DNA from: Panaeolus papilionaceus
Lineage: Eukaryota; Basidiomycota; Agaricomycetes; Agaricales
NCBI GenBank assembly: GCA_015501605.1
Contig: JADNRZ010000007.1
Location: 1,116,001-1,180,000, forward strand
Length of the DNA: 64,000 bases
Reading direction: 5' to 3'
Below, in pieces: positions 34,660 to 45,259 of the stretch. The first letter of the stretch is position 1; each line of letters begins with the position of its first letter. The notes under the pieces are model-generated. The model made no database searches, was not told the origin of the DNA, and worked only from the letters and a program-made list of their open reading frames with translations. A program made the position numbers and the translations under genes.

Positions 34660-37092
34660 TCAGCAAGGCGACGTCGGCGCATGTCCAAGCATATCCTTGA
34701 GCCCTTTCCTCAGCTTCTTCACCCGATTCACAAAACTATTCCTCGAACCAGCCGGCACACCCTCAAGATTTCCCCCTGCCCAAGCACTAGGCGGCGATCC
34801 AGCACCAGCGCTCACTGGGCTGACAGGGCTGATCGGGCTCCTCTCAAGCTCAGCTGACGGCCTCGCCGACTGATAATTATACTTGAACCCGCTCTCCGTA
34901 GCACCTCCCGATGCAGCAGCCAGTGCCATCCTCTGCTCTGTCTCCCCGCTCATCGAAAACCCGATTCCATGTGTAGGGACGCTAGGCGCTGCAGACATAC
35001 TCGCCCTCCCTGATTTTCTCTTGTCGCGTTTAGGTGTTGTCTCATTGCCATATGAAGCCCGCTTGACCCTTCCTGGATTTAGGGTAAGCGAAAGACGCGC
35101 AGGTGCGAGTGCAGGGGGCGATACAGGGACATCGTCGTCAGAGATGGCGTCATCATCTTGGACGGAGAAGGCTGAGAAGCTGGTGGACATGCCTGGAGAG
35201 AACGCAGCAGACATGGACATGTGTCGTGCACCGCTAGAGCTGGGGAGTGTTGATGGGTTCATGTGGAATGAGGAGGGAGGGTTGTATGATTTAGGTCGGA
35301 TGTGAGCGTTGGACGTTGAGCTGGGACCGATTATGGAAGAGGGACGCGATGAAGGTGGGGAAATGCCATTCTTGCGGATGGCGGTGTAGTAAGGCCTGCT
35401 GGGATGGCCGAGTTTTACTGGACTCGAGGCAGTAGGCGAGGGGGAAGTGGACTGTTGATCTTTCGCTTGGGAGGGTAGAGGTGGAGTGCTGATAGGTTCT
35501 TCAATCGTTGACATGGGCGAAATAACAAGGGGAGCTAGGTTGTTGTTCTTCAAGGAGATAGTTGAAACCGGTCTGTGTGGTGGTAACGATGCAACGTGAG
35601 GGCTTGTTTTTGAGGACTGCGAGTGCTCAGAAGTTGGTTCAGCGTGCAGTGGCAATGAGATAGCAATAGGCTCAGATGCTTCAGTATCGTCGCCATATGG
35701 TTGCACTACGTTGACGCGAAGGTGCTTTTTACGACGAAGGGTGCGCAGTGGTCCTCCCGATTGTTGTGGTCGAGGAGATATACTCCGGACGGGAGATGAG
35801 GGTTTGCTGCCAGTTGAATGAGATGGCGTAAATACGTTAGTGTCTTCGTAAATGGAGTGCGAGTCGTTATCGTCGTAAGGGCGAGTGCTGGCTTTGTGGT
35901 CGTCATAGTCGACGATGAAGCCACGGCGAGTAGCCTTGAGCGTTCGCATAGATATTTTAGTCGTTATAGCCATAGAATCGGAGAGGGAGCGGTCCACGCT
36001 CAAAGAACAGGAAGGCAAGCTATGAGACGGGATGTTGCTTTCACCACGGAAATTTGCTGGTGATTTCAATTTCAATACCCGATCACAAGAGGATTTATTC
36101 GATAGTGAAGTCTCGCAGAGAGCGTTATCTGATCGTGAAGGGTCCTCGCTGAGATTCGTAGTGATATCTGCCACCTCCTCCTGAGGAGTTCGAGCTTGAG
36201 CAAAAGCCAAAGGAAAGTCCGTTGGGTTGCTGAGAGCTGGGGGATGTGTTGGACGATAACGTTTGGTAGAGACTTCCGCTTTATGTATAAGGTTTGCCGA
36301 GGTTGCTGTGGTAACATCTGACCAATGTGGTATGTCGACGTCGGGAAGGTCATTAGTGATGACGCGACGACGCGGAGAAACGTGGTCGCCGCTTGCGCAC
36401 ATGGCCGCTAGAGACTCAGGAGGTTGGAGAGGTTGACCACTGCCAGATTGACCAGAGCTGTCGTGGACTGAAGGGGTCGGAGGCGTGTTTTTGCTTCGAG
36501 AAGTGCCGTTATCTGGAGAATTAAAAGCCTCCGTTGACTCCAAACTCAATGACCTCCCAAGCCTCCTGCCCAAATTCGATAGGGAAAATGACGACGTTGA
36601 TGCTGTCTTTCGTTGATCCCTTGGTATACAATCCTGCTGCAAAACATTGGCGGCCAGCGCCACTGACGGTGGGTATGATGACATGGAGTTTGATTCGTGG
36701 GGACCATGATATGCAGAAGCTTGTTTAGTACTTCCACGTTGGGTTCGTTGGCTTGGACGCGCTTCTACGTGCATAAACAGCAAGGCAGGTGAACTAACGC
36801 GTCTAGTGGGTCCTTTAGAGGGTTGCAACTCGCGTCCGGCCTCGTTGAGGGCCCAAGTGCACCATAAACAAAGCGGTAGGAGTGTGCTGATGAATCCGCA
36901 ACGATTACAATGAAATAACTGCTGTTGGCTTGCTACAAGGTGAAGTCCTGGTAATGAACTATGTTTTGGAAGGTTCTGATGACAAAAAACGATAATCAGA
37001 CGATTATTTTGAAAAATAATACTATTTCCAACACATACCGCTTTCCTTCGTCGATATTCTCTTCGTGGATGTCGTTGATGATGATTGTCCAT
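34660..37092 (-). CDS. Zinc-ribbon-like N-terminus plus long disordered region, 789 residues
   Basis: Unknown family. Exons 37092-37039 and 36975-34660 are joined through GTATGT and ATCAG. The start MDNHHQRHPRREYRRRK is very basic. Right after the intron a four-cysteine cluster appears, CNRCG then LPLCLWCTW (C-x2-C-x9-C-x2-C), a likely zinc ribbon. The remaining 700 residues are Ser/Pro/Thr-rich and disordered, with many SP/TP sites. The end is again basic and helical (NRVKKLRKGLKDMLGHAP), which could be an amphipathic membrane- or actin-binding helix. The intron (63 bases) has no stop in frame, so retention would insert 21 residues. It is divergent from the next plus-strand gene, 853 bases away. 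Confidence 0.7.
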   Translation of the reverse strand: MDNHHQRHPRREYRRRKAVCVGNSIIFQNNRLIIVFCHQNLPKHSSLPGLHLVASQQQLFHCNRCGFISTLLPLCLWCTWALNEAGRELQPSKGPTRRVSSPALLFMHVEARPSQRTQRGSTKQASAYHGPHESNSMSSYPPSVALAANVLQQDCIPRDQRKTASTSSFSLSNLGRRLGRSLSLESTEAFNSPDNGTSRSKNTPPTPSVHDSSGQSGSGQPLQPPESLAAMCASGDHVSPRRRVITNDLPDVDIPHWSDVTTATSANLIHKAEVSTKRYRPTHPPALSNPTDFPLAFAQARTPQEEVADITTNLSEDPSRSDNALCETSLSNKSSCDRVLKLKSPANFRGESNIPSHSLPSCSLSVDRSLSDSMAITTKISMRTLKATRRGFIVDYDDHKASTRPYDDNDSHSIYEDTNVFTPSHSTGSKPSSPVRSISPRPQQSGGPLRTLRRKKHLRVNVVQPYGDDTEASEPIAISLPLHAEPTSEHSQSSKTSPHVASLPPHRPVSTISLKNNNLAPLVISPMSTIEEPISTPPLPSQAKDQQSTSPSPTASSPVKLGHPSRPYYTAIRKNGISPPSSRPSSIIGPSSTSNAHIRPKSYNPPSSFHMNPSTLPSSSGARHMSMSAAFSPGMSTSFSAFSVQDDDAISDDDVPVSPPALAPARLSLTLNPGRVKRASYGNETTPKRDKRKSGRASMSAAPSVPTHGIGFSMSGETEQRMALAAASGGATESGFKYNYQSARPSAELERSPISPVSPVSAGAGSPPSAWAGGNLEGVPAGSRNSFVNRVKKLRKGLKDMLGHAPTSPC

Positions 37093-37945
37093 GGTCAAAG
37101 TAGTATGACTGTCTCCTTACATCTATGCCACGTTGAGCCCTAGAGGTGTGCTGTTTGCCTAGTGGCCTCCAAGCAAGGATAATGTGGGGTCAGAAGCGAA
37201 GCAGGTGGTGGACATGTGTGAGACTTGAGTATATACGTAAGTGAGCCAATTTGATCCGTATAATGTTAGCCCAAGAACCCTGAATGTCGTTTTCCAGAGT
37301 GTCCCCCAAAGCCACATCGATAATTGAACGGCGATAAAATCCGAAGTTGAACAATAGAAGTTCAGACATCCATACGAATACAAACCTCGGACAATAACCC
37401 CTGTTCACAGTACATTCTCTCATAATTCTCTCACAGTGAGCAACACCAACACCTATCCAGTTCAGTCATAAGGAGACTTGGCGGGACTTTTACTGCTCAA
37501 GAATACCGGGCAAGGTTGCCCAATTCGTATTTGGTATTCTTGCTATGACAATGCACTCAACCAACTTTAACATGTGCTATTCTGGTCTAGGGATCAAGAG
37601 GATTCATTTCGGCTTGCTTCAGTCTCGATTGTAATTCAGACTACCACCGCTCAGTGTCTATCTCCAAGTTAATGCCACCTCAATGGAAGCGACATAGATC
37701 CACTGTAATTTCCTCTGTTGCTCCGTATACCCACTGCTGCCACCGCTGTATGCAAAGCTTGCTTGGCCACCGCATCTCCGTCTCACGAATGCGACGACTC
37801 AATGTTGGACGATGAACTTATTTTCACCTAACACAAGGTGTTCCTGCGGCTCGACTCTCTCTGTTCTGTCAGTCAGCCACAGATGGTCACTGTAAAATGG
37901 TGTCCATAATTCCAGCCGCCCACACCTACTTACCCCTCCTCGTCC
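37093..37945. other. Divergent intergenic region
   Basis: 853 bases between two divergent genes for disordered proteins. I see C/T-rich leader sequence before 37946 but no clear TATA box. A shared promoter is possible. Confidence 0.45.
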
Positions 37946-39844
37946 ATGTGCAACCCGATCCTTGGTTTTCTCGTTCATGTCTGGGTCATCTTCACCTCAT
38001 ACTTCTCTAGCTCGTCTTCTGCGCCTACTGTTCTTCCCGTATCAACGGCGTCGTCGACTATTTATACGGCTCGATCCAGAACGTATGCCAGCTCTGGAAC
38101 CAAGGCTAGATCTGAACCAGGTACGCATGCTCCGCTAAACACCGAAAAAATACGATACTGAACCTGCTTATCATGACTAGAAAACTGGAAGGCTCAAAAA
38201 GAACAATTTCTGCGACATCCCAGCCTTCGACGGTCCTCTTCCCATCGAAGTACACGTACGGCTGACGGGACTCAACGGTCCGTTGCCACACCAGGGAATT
38301 CGGGGAATCATTGGGACCACTATATAGGGCAAGAAAAGCACCCTGCATGCTCGGACAGTCTCGTTCCCCAATCAATATCTCCGCACCTTCCCGCTGTCAT
38401 TGTCACACCTTGCACCCCTTCGGTCGATAGCAGTAAGCCATCGGAAGAACAGCTCCAGTTTGCATCTCCTGTAGGCTCTCCGCTGGACATGACGATCGCG
38501 TCATATAGGGCCATCCTACCTTTTCCTACAATTCTCAAGACGAACAGAACCCCATCCCGACGTCGGCGAGACAAGGAAAAGTCAACGGGGAAGCGCATCC
38601 GTTTCAACACCGCCGATGCTCACGACATCCTTGAAGACTTTGATAACCCATTCCGATTCTCCGAAGCAAGTTCAGAGTCGCCTTCGTCATTCTCATATCC
38701 TGAGGGCGACCATTTAAGCTGTTTTTCTGACTCCATGCTCCTACCACCCGAATCTCCCTCGCCTCCAGCGGCCGAATCCACTATTCGGAATCACCACGAC
38801 GCCAAAATCGATGCAATGACATACCCCTGGGATTTCCCTTCTTGGACTACTAATACAGATAGGAACGATATAGCTGACCCCAATCTGCCCTCTTACATGA
38901 CCAGCACCCCTCCAAGGAAGCAAAAGATCGTCGCTGCTCATGATTTGCAGGCTTTGCAGCTGGCTAGTCGAGCGTCTTACAGAAGTAGGAAAGATCTTTC
39001 TGAAGCTGTTCTTGAGCTGTTGCCCTACCCTGATGTATTCGATCTGGATATGTACTTCTGCGAGATAACTATGCGCCATAGTCTTCCGCCCCCTCTAGGT
39101 CTTGAGGTTGCTTCTCCGTCTCCTGTTGCTTCATCTCAGAGTGCTTCGGAAAATCACCACCGCGAACTTGACATTGGTACTACGGCTCTTGGTCCTGCTT
39201 TTGATCTCATCTCGGACAAGAAAGGTTCTGAACCTACGACGCCTCCTACCACTCCTTTCTCAGAGCGCCGTAATCGTCTTTGGACATTCACCGACAATCA
39301 GCTAACTATGCCCAACACTGTTGTCGAAGCAGATATCCTGAACTACAAGGACATTTACCGGCACACAGCCTACTCCAAGCCCTCTGTCATCTACTCTACG
39401 AAACTGCCATCTCCGCCGCTTATGAAACATACACCGCCAAATAATCATCCAAACCCTACCCCAACACGCACTCCTATCATAAGGCCTCTCCTTGCAGCGA
39501 AATCTACAGGACCCAATCACAGTCGTAAGCCGTCAAGTGAACTTAGCCGCCCAGCGCGTCAACGTCTCTCACCGATAGCCCGTCCACCCTCGATCGTAAT
39601 AGTCTCGCATTGCCCCTTCGACTCGATGAAACCCCACCGCAATCGAAGTCGCAGTCCCTCGCTCAAGGAGAAGAACAACAGACCATTGACATCAGGTCCA
39701 AAACCAGAAGATCTGATGCGCGATTCTGATTCTGCTCGGTCAATGGAGAGTTTGAAGGCTAGATTGAGGGAGGCTTACGATAACTTCTCGAAGCCAACCT
39801 GGATGGATGAGTCCGAGTCATGGGAGCGCGTCCCTTTGACTTAG
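37946..39844 (+). CDS. Disordered protein with hydrophobic N-terminus, 612 residues
   Basis: Unknown family. Exon 1 (37946-38120) and exon 2 (38181-39844) join in frame, and exon 2 stays open for 1664 bases, which supports the upstream start. The first ATG of the long frame at 38489 is therefore internal. The N-terminus MCNPILGFLVHVWVIFTSYF is hydrophobic and may be a signal anchor or a short membrane helix. The rest is Ser/Pro/Arg-rich. Ordered-looking segments are LEDFDNPFRFSEA, a helical piece SRKDLSEAVLELLPYPDVFDL with MYFCEITM, and the C-terminal helix MESLKARLREAYDNFSKP. A basic stretch RRRRDKEKSTGKRIRF could be a nuclear localisation signal, which would conflict with a signal anchor; I cannot decide. 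Confidence 0.7.
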
Positions 39845-40096
39845 CACCCACGTTTGAAATATAAACGAAACATGTACAAGTAACCAATATAAATAAAGAA
39901 CCGCATCTCTATTCACCTTTGAGCATGAGAGTAAATACGCAGGGTCTATTCAATAGACCCCCAAACATGACACAAAAGAACCCACCTAAAATCCTCACAG
40001 TAGCAAAAAAGAAGAAACAAACGTTCGAACCAGAAAGCGGCTCAAGTGTGACTGCCAGATGTGGATGAAGGACACAAAAAAGGAAAAAGAAACAGT

Positions 40097-40199
40097 AGCC
40101 CACCGCGAGGGTCGAACTCGCAGCCTTCAGATCGCCTTTGTCGCCTAACATGAGGTAGACTTAAAAGTCTGACGCTCTATCCGATTGAGCTAGGCGGGC
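40097..40199 (-). tRNA. tRNA-Lys(UUU) with a 29-base intron
   Basis: Same body as the other two tRNA-Lys genes, but the anticodon loop starts CTTTTA, giving anticodon UUU. The intron after position 37 has 29 bases and no similarity to the other two introns. All stems pair and the discriminator is T. Confidence 0.95.
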
Positions 40200-40407
40200 T
40201 TGTAAAGTGTTGCCTTATTGGTTTTGTTGTAGCACATGGATCGGTGTATTTTAACCCACTAGAAATGGCATGCTTTACTTTACAAAAATGAGACTATTAA
40301 AACTATAACTACTATGCTATTCCGAAATTCACCCTACATTCGAATCGACTGAGGAGGTAGAGCTGAACGCGACGAGATCAGCACGAGCTGAGGCCTCAAG
40401 CTGTGGC

Positions 40408-42891
40408 TTACCTCAAATCAAACGTCACGCTCTCACAGCGAGCAGTCGCCAGTTCCAAAGATCCACGTCTGCGTATTCTAAGAGCGGGAGGTACAATCGC
40501 TTCTCGCCGTCCTATCTTATCCCAATCACTTTAAAGGTCCAAAATTAGTTCTTCCTTGGGAAACCATGGATAGGTGCAGCTTACATATCAGAAAATAGGG
40601 GATCTGCCTTCATTTTCGAAACACCAGGCCGTTTGAATGGGTCGTGCTGCAGGACCTTGTGTACTGGAGTTAGAATCCCCTGACTAGTTTCAAGCCCCAG
40701 GATTTACAGGTTCGGTGCTCACCTTTTCGAGGAAACTCCTTTCCTTCGTGGACAAAACCTGCAAATGCCGATCGTGCCTTCGAAGGTCCAAGATCCAGCG
40801 CCTATCCGAATTGGCGTCATTGGCGTCGATAGGCCCTCCATTTTCTAACGGCAAGTATCCGGTGAGCATATGATGATACACGATGCCCATCGAATAGTAG
40901 TCCACTCCGTAGCTGTATTTACCACCAGCAAAGACCTCCGGAGCTGCGTAGATTGGGGTACCTTGTTCTCCAGTGATAACATGGGGATTATCCGTGCTCG
41001 CATTTAAGAATGGGAAATCGTCTCCTCCTTTCTTTTTTCCCTCCTCCCATTTAGCGAAGTCGTCGTCGTCGAGCCAAACAGCAGAGTCCGAGCTAGGAAA
41101 ATGGAAGGGCGAAGTAACCGGGCCATTGAACATCTCGGGTAAGCTCTCAAAAGACGATGTCTCACGAAAGATGTGGGCGATACCCAGATCGGCGATGACA
41201 AGATGACCATCGATGCCCAATAAAAGGTTGTCTGGTTTGATATCCCTATGAACGATTCGAAGGGTATGCAAGAAATGAATTGCAGAAATCTAAGTAACAT
41301 CTCGTTAGGTCTTCGTTCCCTTAATACAACGAAGCACGTACCAATTCTGCAATATAAAACCTCGCTAAACCTCGACTAACACAACCTCCTCCGCGCTTCA
41401 TACATTCAATGATATCCCCTCGTTCATAGAAAGGCTGGAGATATATCTTAGCGCGTCGCACCGTTGTTCGAGAAAAAGTTAACCCACCATGACAATGAAG
41501 TAACTCTCCTCGTTTGAAAACGTACTCAACACCCTCGGAGACCACTCTGCATACGGAGAGTTTTGGACACGAGTCATGACACGAACTTCGCGTTGCACAG
41601 TGTCAAGATCAACGGTGCCACCCCACTCAGAGCTGCACGTTCTACCTTGAGATACAGAGTTCAAGAGCGTTCCATTGGAATCCGGACGTGACCTCTCAGA
41701 TGTAGTCTTCCTCTTGGCCATGATTTTGACAGCAACCATCTGACCATTCTCCCGGTGTTGGAGTTGCACGACCTTTCCAAAGTACCCCTCTCCTAAGCAG
41801 CGCACGAAATCGAAGTTGATGGGGTTATAGGGACTACGATCCGGTTTCGCACGCCAACTTGAAAGGAATGGGAGTTCCGACGTGTAGGACGAGAACGAAG
41901 AAGCGGATGACGACGCAGATGTTTGTGGACCCTCGGGAATATGTAAGTAAGCCATCTCTTCAGCTGATGTTCCAGGTTTCAAGAATGGCGGGAAACGAGA
42001 CGAGTGAAGGGACTCGGAGGTGGCGGCTGTGTTGCTTCGATGCCTTTGTTGGACGCGAGAGGACAAAGCCAGAACCTCATTCAACGCACTTCGAACAAAT
42101 CGACAGATGAAGGAGGCGAGAGGCTCAAAGAAGCGAAGTCCCAACTGATTTACATCGTTTGTAATTGCCTCATAAATATCGCCTAGCCATGCAATTGAAC
42201 GCCGGGGTGACCACACCCCCAAAAGCGACAACATCGTCAAAATCTGTGCCACAATACAAGCGACCAGAAACCATGCGACGATACTACCTTCGCTGTTGAC
42301 GCCGTTGTGAGCACGTAACTCGGCGGTCTCTTTGCTGCAGTCATCGAGTGCATCCGTATCGGCGACGTCTTCTGTGCTCGGCGAGTCTCCTTGCCTCATA
42401 TCGCCTTCGTGGTGTGGTGCGGTGAGGCGTCGTCGAGCTTTGAACTCCAACTTGATAGAGTTGTATGGAAGCGGCTTAACATCAAACTCGTCCAAGGTAC
42501 GAGAGGTATTAATTTGATCCCAAGTCGGAGACAGCGCTTTCCACGAGGCCAGCTGTCTATCCACGAAGTTGTGAAGTCGGCGAGGTCCTGGTACCACATC
42601 TTGGCCGGTTCTGTTCCGCCTTTCATGCAGCTTCGTCTCTCTTGTGGACTCGCTCATATCCTGGGAGGTGGACGTCACAACCAATTGGAAGTTGTCGAGG
42701 AAGAGGCGAAGCTTGACTGTTCTGCCGTGCCTGTTCACCAGTTTAACGTCAGTCGCTTTGTCGACTGGCGGGTTTGGAGTAGTTGGAATAGGCTCAGCTC
42801 CACCGTTCTTATGGATTGGGCGATCCGACTTAGCTGTCGATGGCGGTAGTGTCAAAGAGATAAATAGGATGCAAAGACGCAAGTGTCGCAT
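40408..42891 (-). CDS. Receptor-like Ser/Thr protein kinase (signal peptide, one TM helix, kinase)
   Basis: Exons 42891-41488, 41446-41342, 41289-40723, 40655-40585 and 40528-40408 give 755 residues. The start MRHLRLCILFISLTLPPSTA is a typical signal peptide. The outer part (about 22-202) has two N-glycosylation sequons (N93, N128), no recognised domain, and an acidic end. One helix spans about 203-227 (IVAWFLVACIVAQILTMLSL). The cytosolic kinase domain (about 360-700) has the P-loop GEGYFG (367-372), Lys389 in VAVK, Glu435, HRDIKPDN (517-524), DLG instead of DFG (537-539) and APE (619-621). The segment between DLG and APE is about 80 residues, with an acidic/Lys-rich insert. The kinase core looks AGC-like (STKERSFLEKVLQHDPFKRP). 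It is not IRE1: no RNase domain and a different core. The exact C-terminus is uncertain: exon 5 can stop at 40408 or splice once more (GTAAGC). Confidence 0.88.
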
Positions 42892-43106
42892 TCCGATTAC
42901 AGGTATAAGAAGTATTCGAAGGGAGATCGAGTCTTGCTAACTCTCCCTCATCACGAAATTAACGTGATTTATGTGACTTGGGGAACAGACTTTGGGGTAA
43001 CGAGGCGGACCTTTTCATTGTTGCATAGCGTTCAAAATCATTCAAGTAGGTATAGTGTAACAGTATCGATTCATCAGCAGCGATCCCAAGCAAGAGATTA
43101 TAATGA

Positions 43107-44684
43107 TCATCCATCAAGCAATTCCAATACCAGAGTGTCCAGCTGCCGAACGCGCAGTATTTCAGCCAGTCGATGTGATAGCTCCTGTGATGACCCAGAG
43201 ACCAAGATGCTCGGATTGCGTTTTGCGTGCGCCTCCAAGTTCCGTTTCAGGGCTGTAACCGTAAGCACTGGGCAGAGTGTGGGATCTTTAATGAGCGGAG
43301 GCTTGATGTCGACGAGGTATTTGTTGTGTATATCTTGCGGGGTTGTCAGCAGAGGTAGCAACAAAAATGGAAACGAGTAAGCATACTGTCGATATAAGTC
43401 TCGCATATAGTAGGTATTTCGATGTCCATGATGCGCTTTTCGGTGTGAATGGCTTTAGCAAGACGACGCAGACCTCCCATCTCGATGCTCGTGCCAATGA
43501 TGGAAAGAAAGACGAGCTCCCGTAGCAGAATTAAGGCTGGGACGGAATCATCGCCCACATGGGGGTTTGCAGCAAGCGAGAGACGGGTGAGGGTACGCTT
43601 GAGAGGGACTAAAAGAAAGATTCTGATCGAAGAATGATCAAGTCGTAGATGTGATAGCTCCTAAGTAAAAATACTCACCCTTCGTTCCCTAGGCCTGTGT
43701 CGTCCAAAAGCATGATGGAGAGGCGGGGCAGGTGATGAAAATATATGATATCGGAATCACCCAATTTCAAACCACAGAGCGATAGTTCTGTCAAAGCCTG
43801 GTACTTTTGCGGTTTACCTAACGCTAACGACAAAGTGTGAGAAGCATATACCCCCAGCAAATCCAGCAGCAAAGACAAACCCCGAAACATTTTGGAGCAG
43901 TAGACATTGTAGTGAGCATGGAACATTGAGGGCTTAAGCTCTATGCGATCCAAGTCCGAGTCGCCCAAAACATCCAGCACGGCCTCATTTACGTATCCTG
44001 ATAAAGGTTTAGTGTGAGATAAACCGTGATCCCCCTATAGTGTATACCATTTTCTGCAAGGAACGTAAAGAGCGCTCGGGAGTTGGGATTTTGGATGCGT
44101 TGAAGCCTGTCATATAGCCTGATACCCGGAAGGATAGAATCGAGCCTAACAGCGATAGAGGACGGGTGCTGGAGGCCTCGGCAGTCAGGATAGAGAGACC
44201 TAGTGGTCGACGAGGATGTTCTGAAATTATCATAGTTCAGGCTCTCTCTTCGCAGGAGCAGATCAAAAGAGCTGTCAGGCCCCGAAGAAACAGATTTAGC
44301 ATATTTGGTGGGAGCAACAAGATCCGTGAAGCCCTCAGAGTCGGAGTCCTCGAATTTTCTTTTATGGCCCACTGTTTTGTTCGAGCTATTCCTCCGGATT
44401 TCTTTTCGCGCACGAGCAAGATCAGAAGGAGAGTTCGTCAGGTTGAAGTCATCCCGTATAGTTTTCCGAGAGGAGCTAATGTTATAGGAGTTATCATAGA
44501 CGAAGTCCACAGGCTTTTTCAAAGTCCAGGTTTGCCTTTTTCCTGCATACTGAAATGCAGGACAGTATAAAGGATTATCTACATCAACGATAGGACCAAC
44601 ATAGACGGGCATGACAACGAAAGGAGCGATAGATGGGTGGTAGGAGCCAAAGTGAAATGGACTGCCTTTCCTCAGACTTAGCAT
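43107..44684 (-). CDS. Leucine-rich-repeat-like protein, 472 residues
   Basis: Exons 44684-44048, 43997-43679, 43622-43387 and 43333-43107 join in frame. The N-terminal 200 residues are polar, with a basic, acidic mix (GHKRKFEDSDSEGFTDL) that includes a possible nuclear localisation signal. The middle has degenerate LRR units: LTELSLCGLKLGDSDIIYF, LPRLSIMLLDDTGLGNEG, LKRTLTRLSLAANPHVGDDS and LILLRELVFLSIIGTSIEM. The C-terminus reads LKRNLEAHAKRNPSILVSGS followed by a short helix. The third exon uses the acceptor CGATCAG at 43623; an earlier TTAG is out of phase. There is no signal peptide or membrane helix, so the product is likely intracellular, perhaps a nuclear or F-box-like adaptor, though no F-box is visible. 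It lies just upstream of the receptor-like kinase, same strand. Confidence 0.75.
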
Positions 44685-44834
44685 TTTGTCGGAGAATGAA
44701 TTTAACACATTTTCATAATCCGATCAACGGCATTTCTGCATCACATAAAATCGATCTAGGACTTCTTCAACCAGATTCCACCTAGGTTCTACATAGCTGG
44801 GAAAGCCTTAGTTGAGTCCTGGAAGGACTCCTGC

Positions 44835-45259
44835 TCAATGCAACTCTTCGTCATCATAAGCAGGTGTATGCTTTTCCTCTGGAGTTCTTGGGTTGTCAAG
44901 GATTTCTTCAAAGATCTTGACATTGAGAATATGGTCCTGGGAAGGTTCAGTCCCTGTCGAATGAGAGGGTAGTGTTGAAGGAAACCCTTCGCGATATTGT
45001 CCTTCTCTAATTGTTGCGCAATGCCGAAAATAGACAACGACTTGGAACCTAGGTAAAACTCGAACATTAGCGACAAATAAGCTAAGGGGTGAGCATCAGG
45101 CTCATTCCGAAAGACCACCTATGAATGTCCACAGACCACCTACTGCGGAGAATCCTCCCAGGACTGACTGTAAAGTACTCTTGAATTCTCGATGAGACGG
45201 AACTCGGAGACATCAAAAGCCGTATAGACACGCAATGTTGAGGTGGTGAAGTTCGACAT
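44835..45259 (-). CDS. Small unknown protein, 120 residues
   Basis: Two exons, 45259-45144 and 45081-44835, joined through GTAGGT and CCTTAG, give 120 residues. The N-terminus reads MSNFTTSTLRVYTAFDVSEF, then SRVLYSQSWEDSP, VLPRFQVVVYFRHC, and an acidic end PEEKHTPAYDDEELH. The frame switch caused by the intron turns three overlapping fragments into one continuous chain, which supports the model. Function unknown. It sits 150 bases before the LRR-like gene on the same strand. The two could be parts of one longer transcript, but a stop and a good start separate them. Confidence 0.55.

Noticed and set aside
34883..36063. Plus-strand frames opposite the 789-residue gene
   Set aside because: Antisense shadows; no motif and no promoter.
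38489..38491. ATG as start of the 612-residue gene
   Set aside because: Exon 2 stays open for 308 bases upstream of it and joins in phase with a good first exon at 37946.
40408..42891. Identification of the membrane kinase as IRE1
   Set aside because: It has signal peptide, helix and kinase but no RNase domain, a short outer region, and an AGC-like core with DLG.
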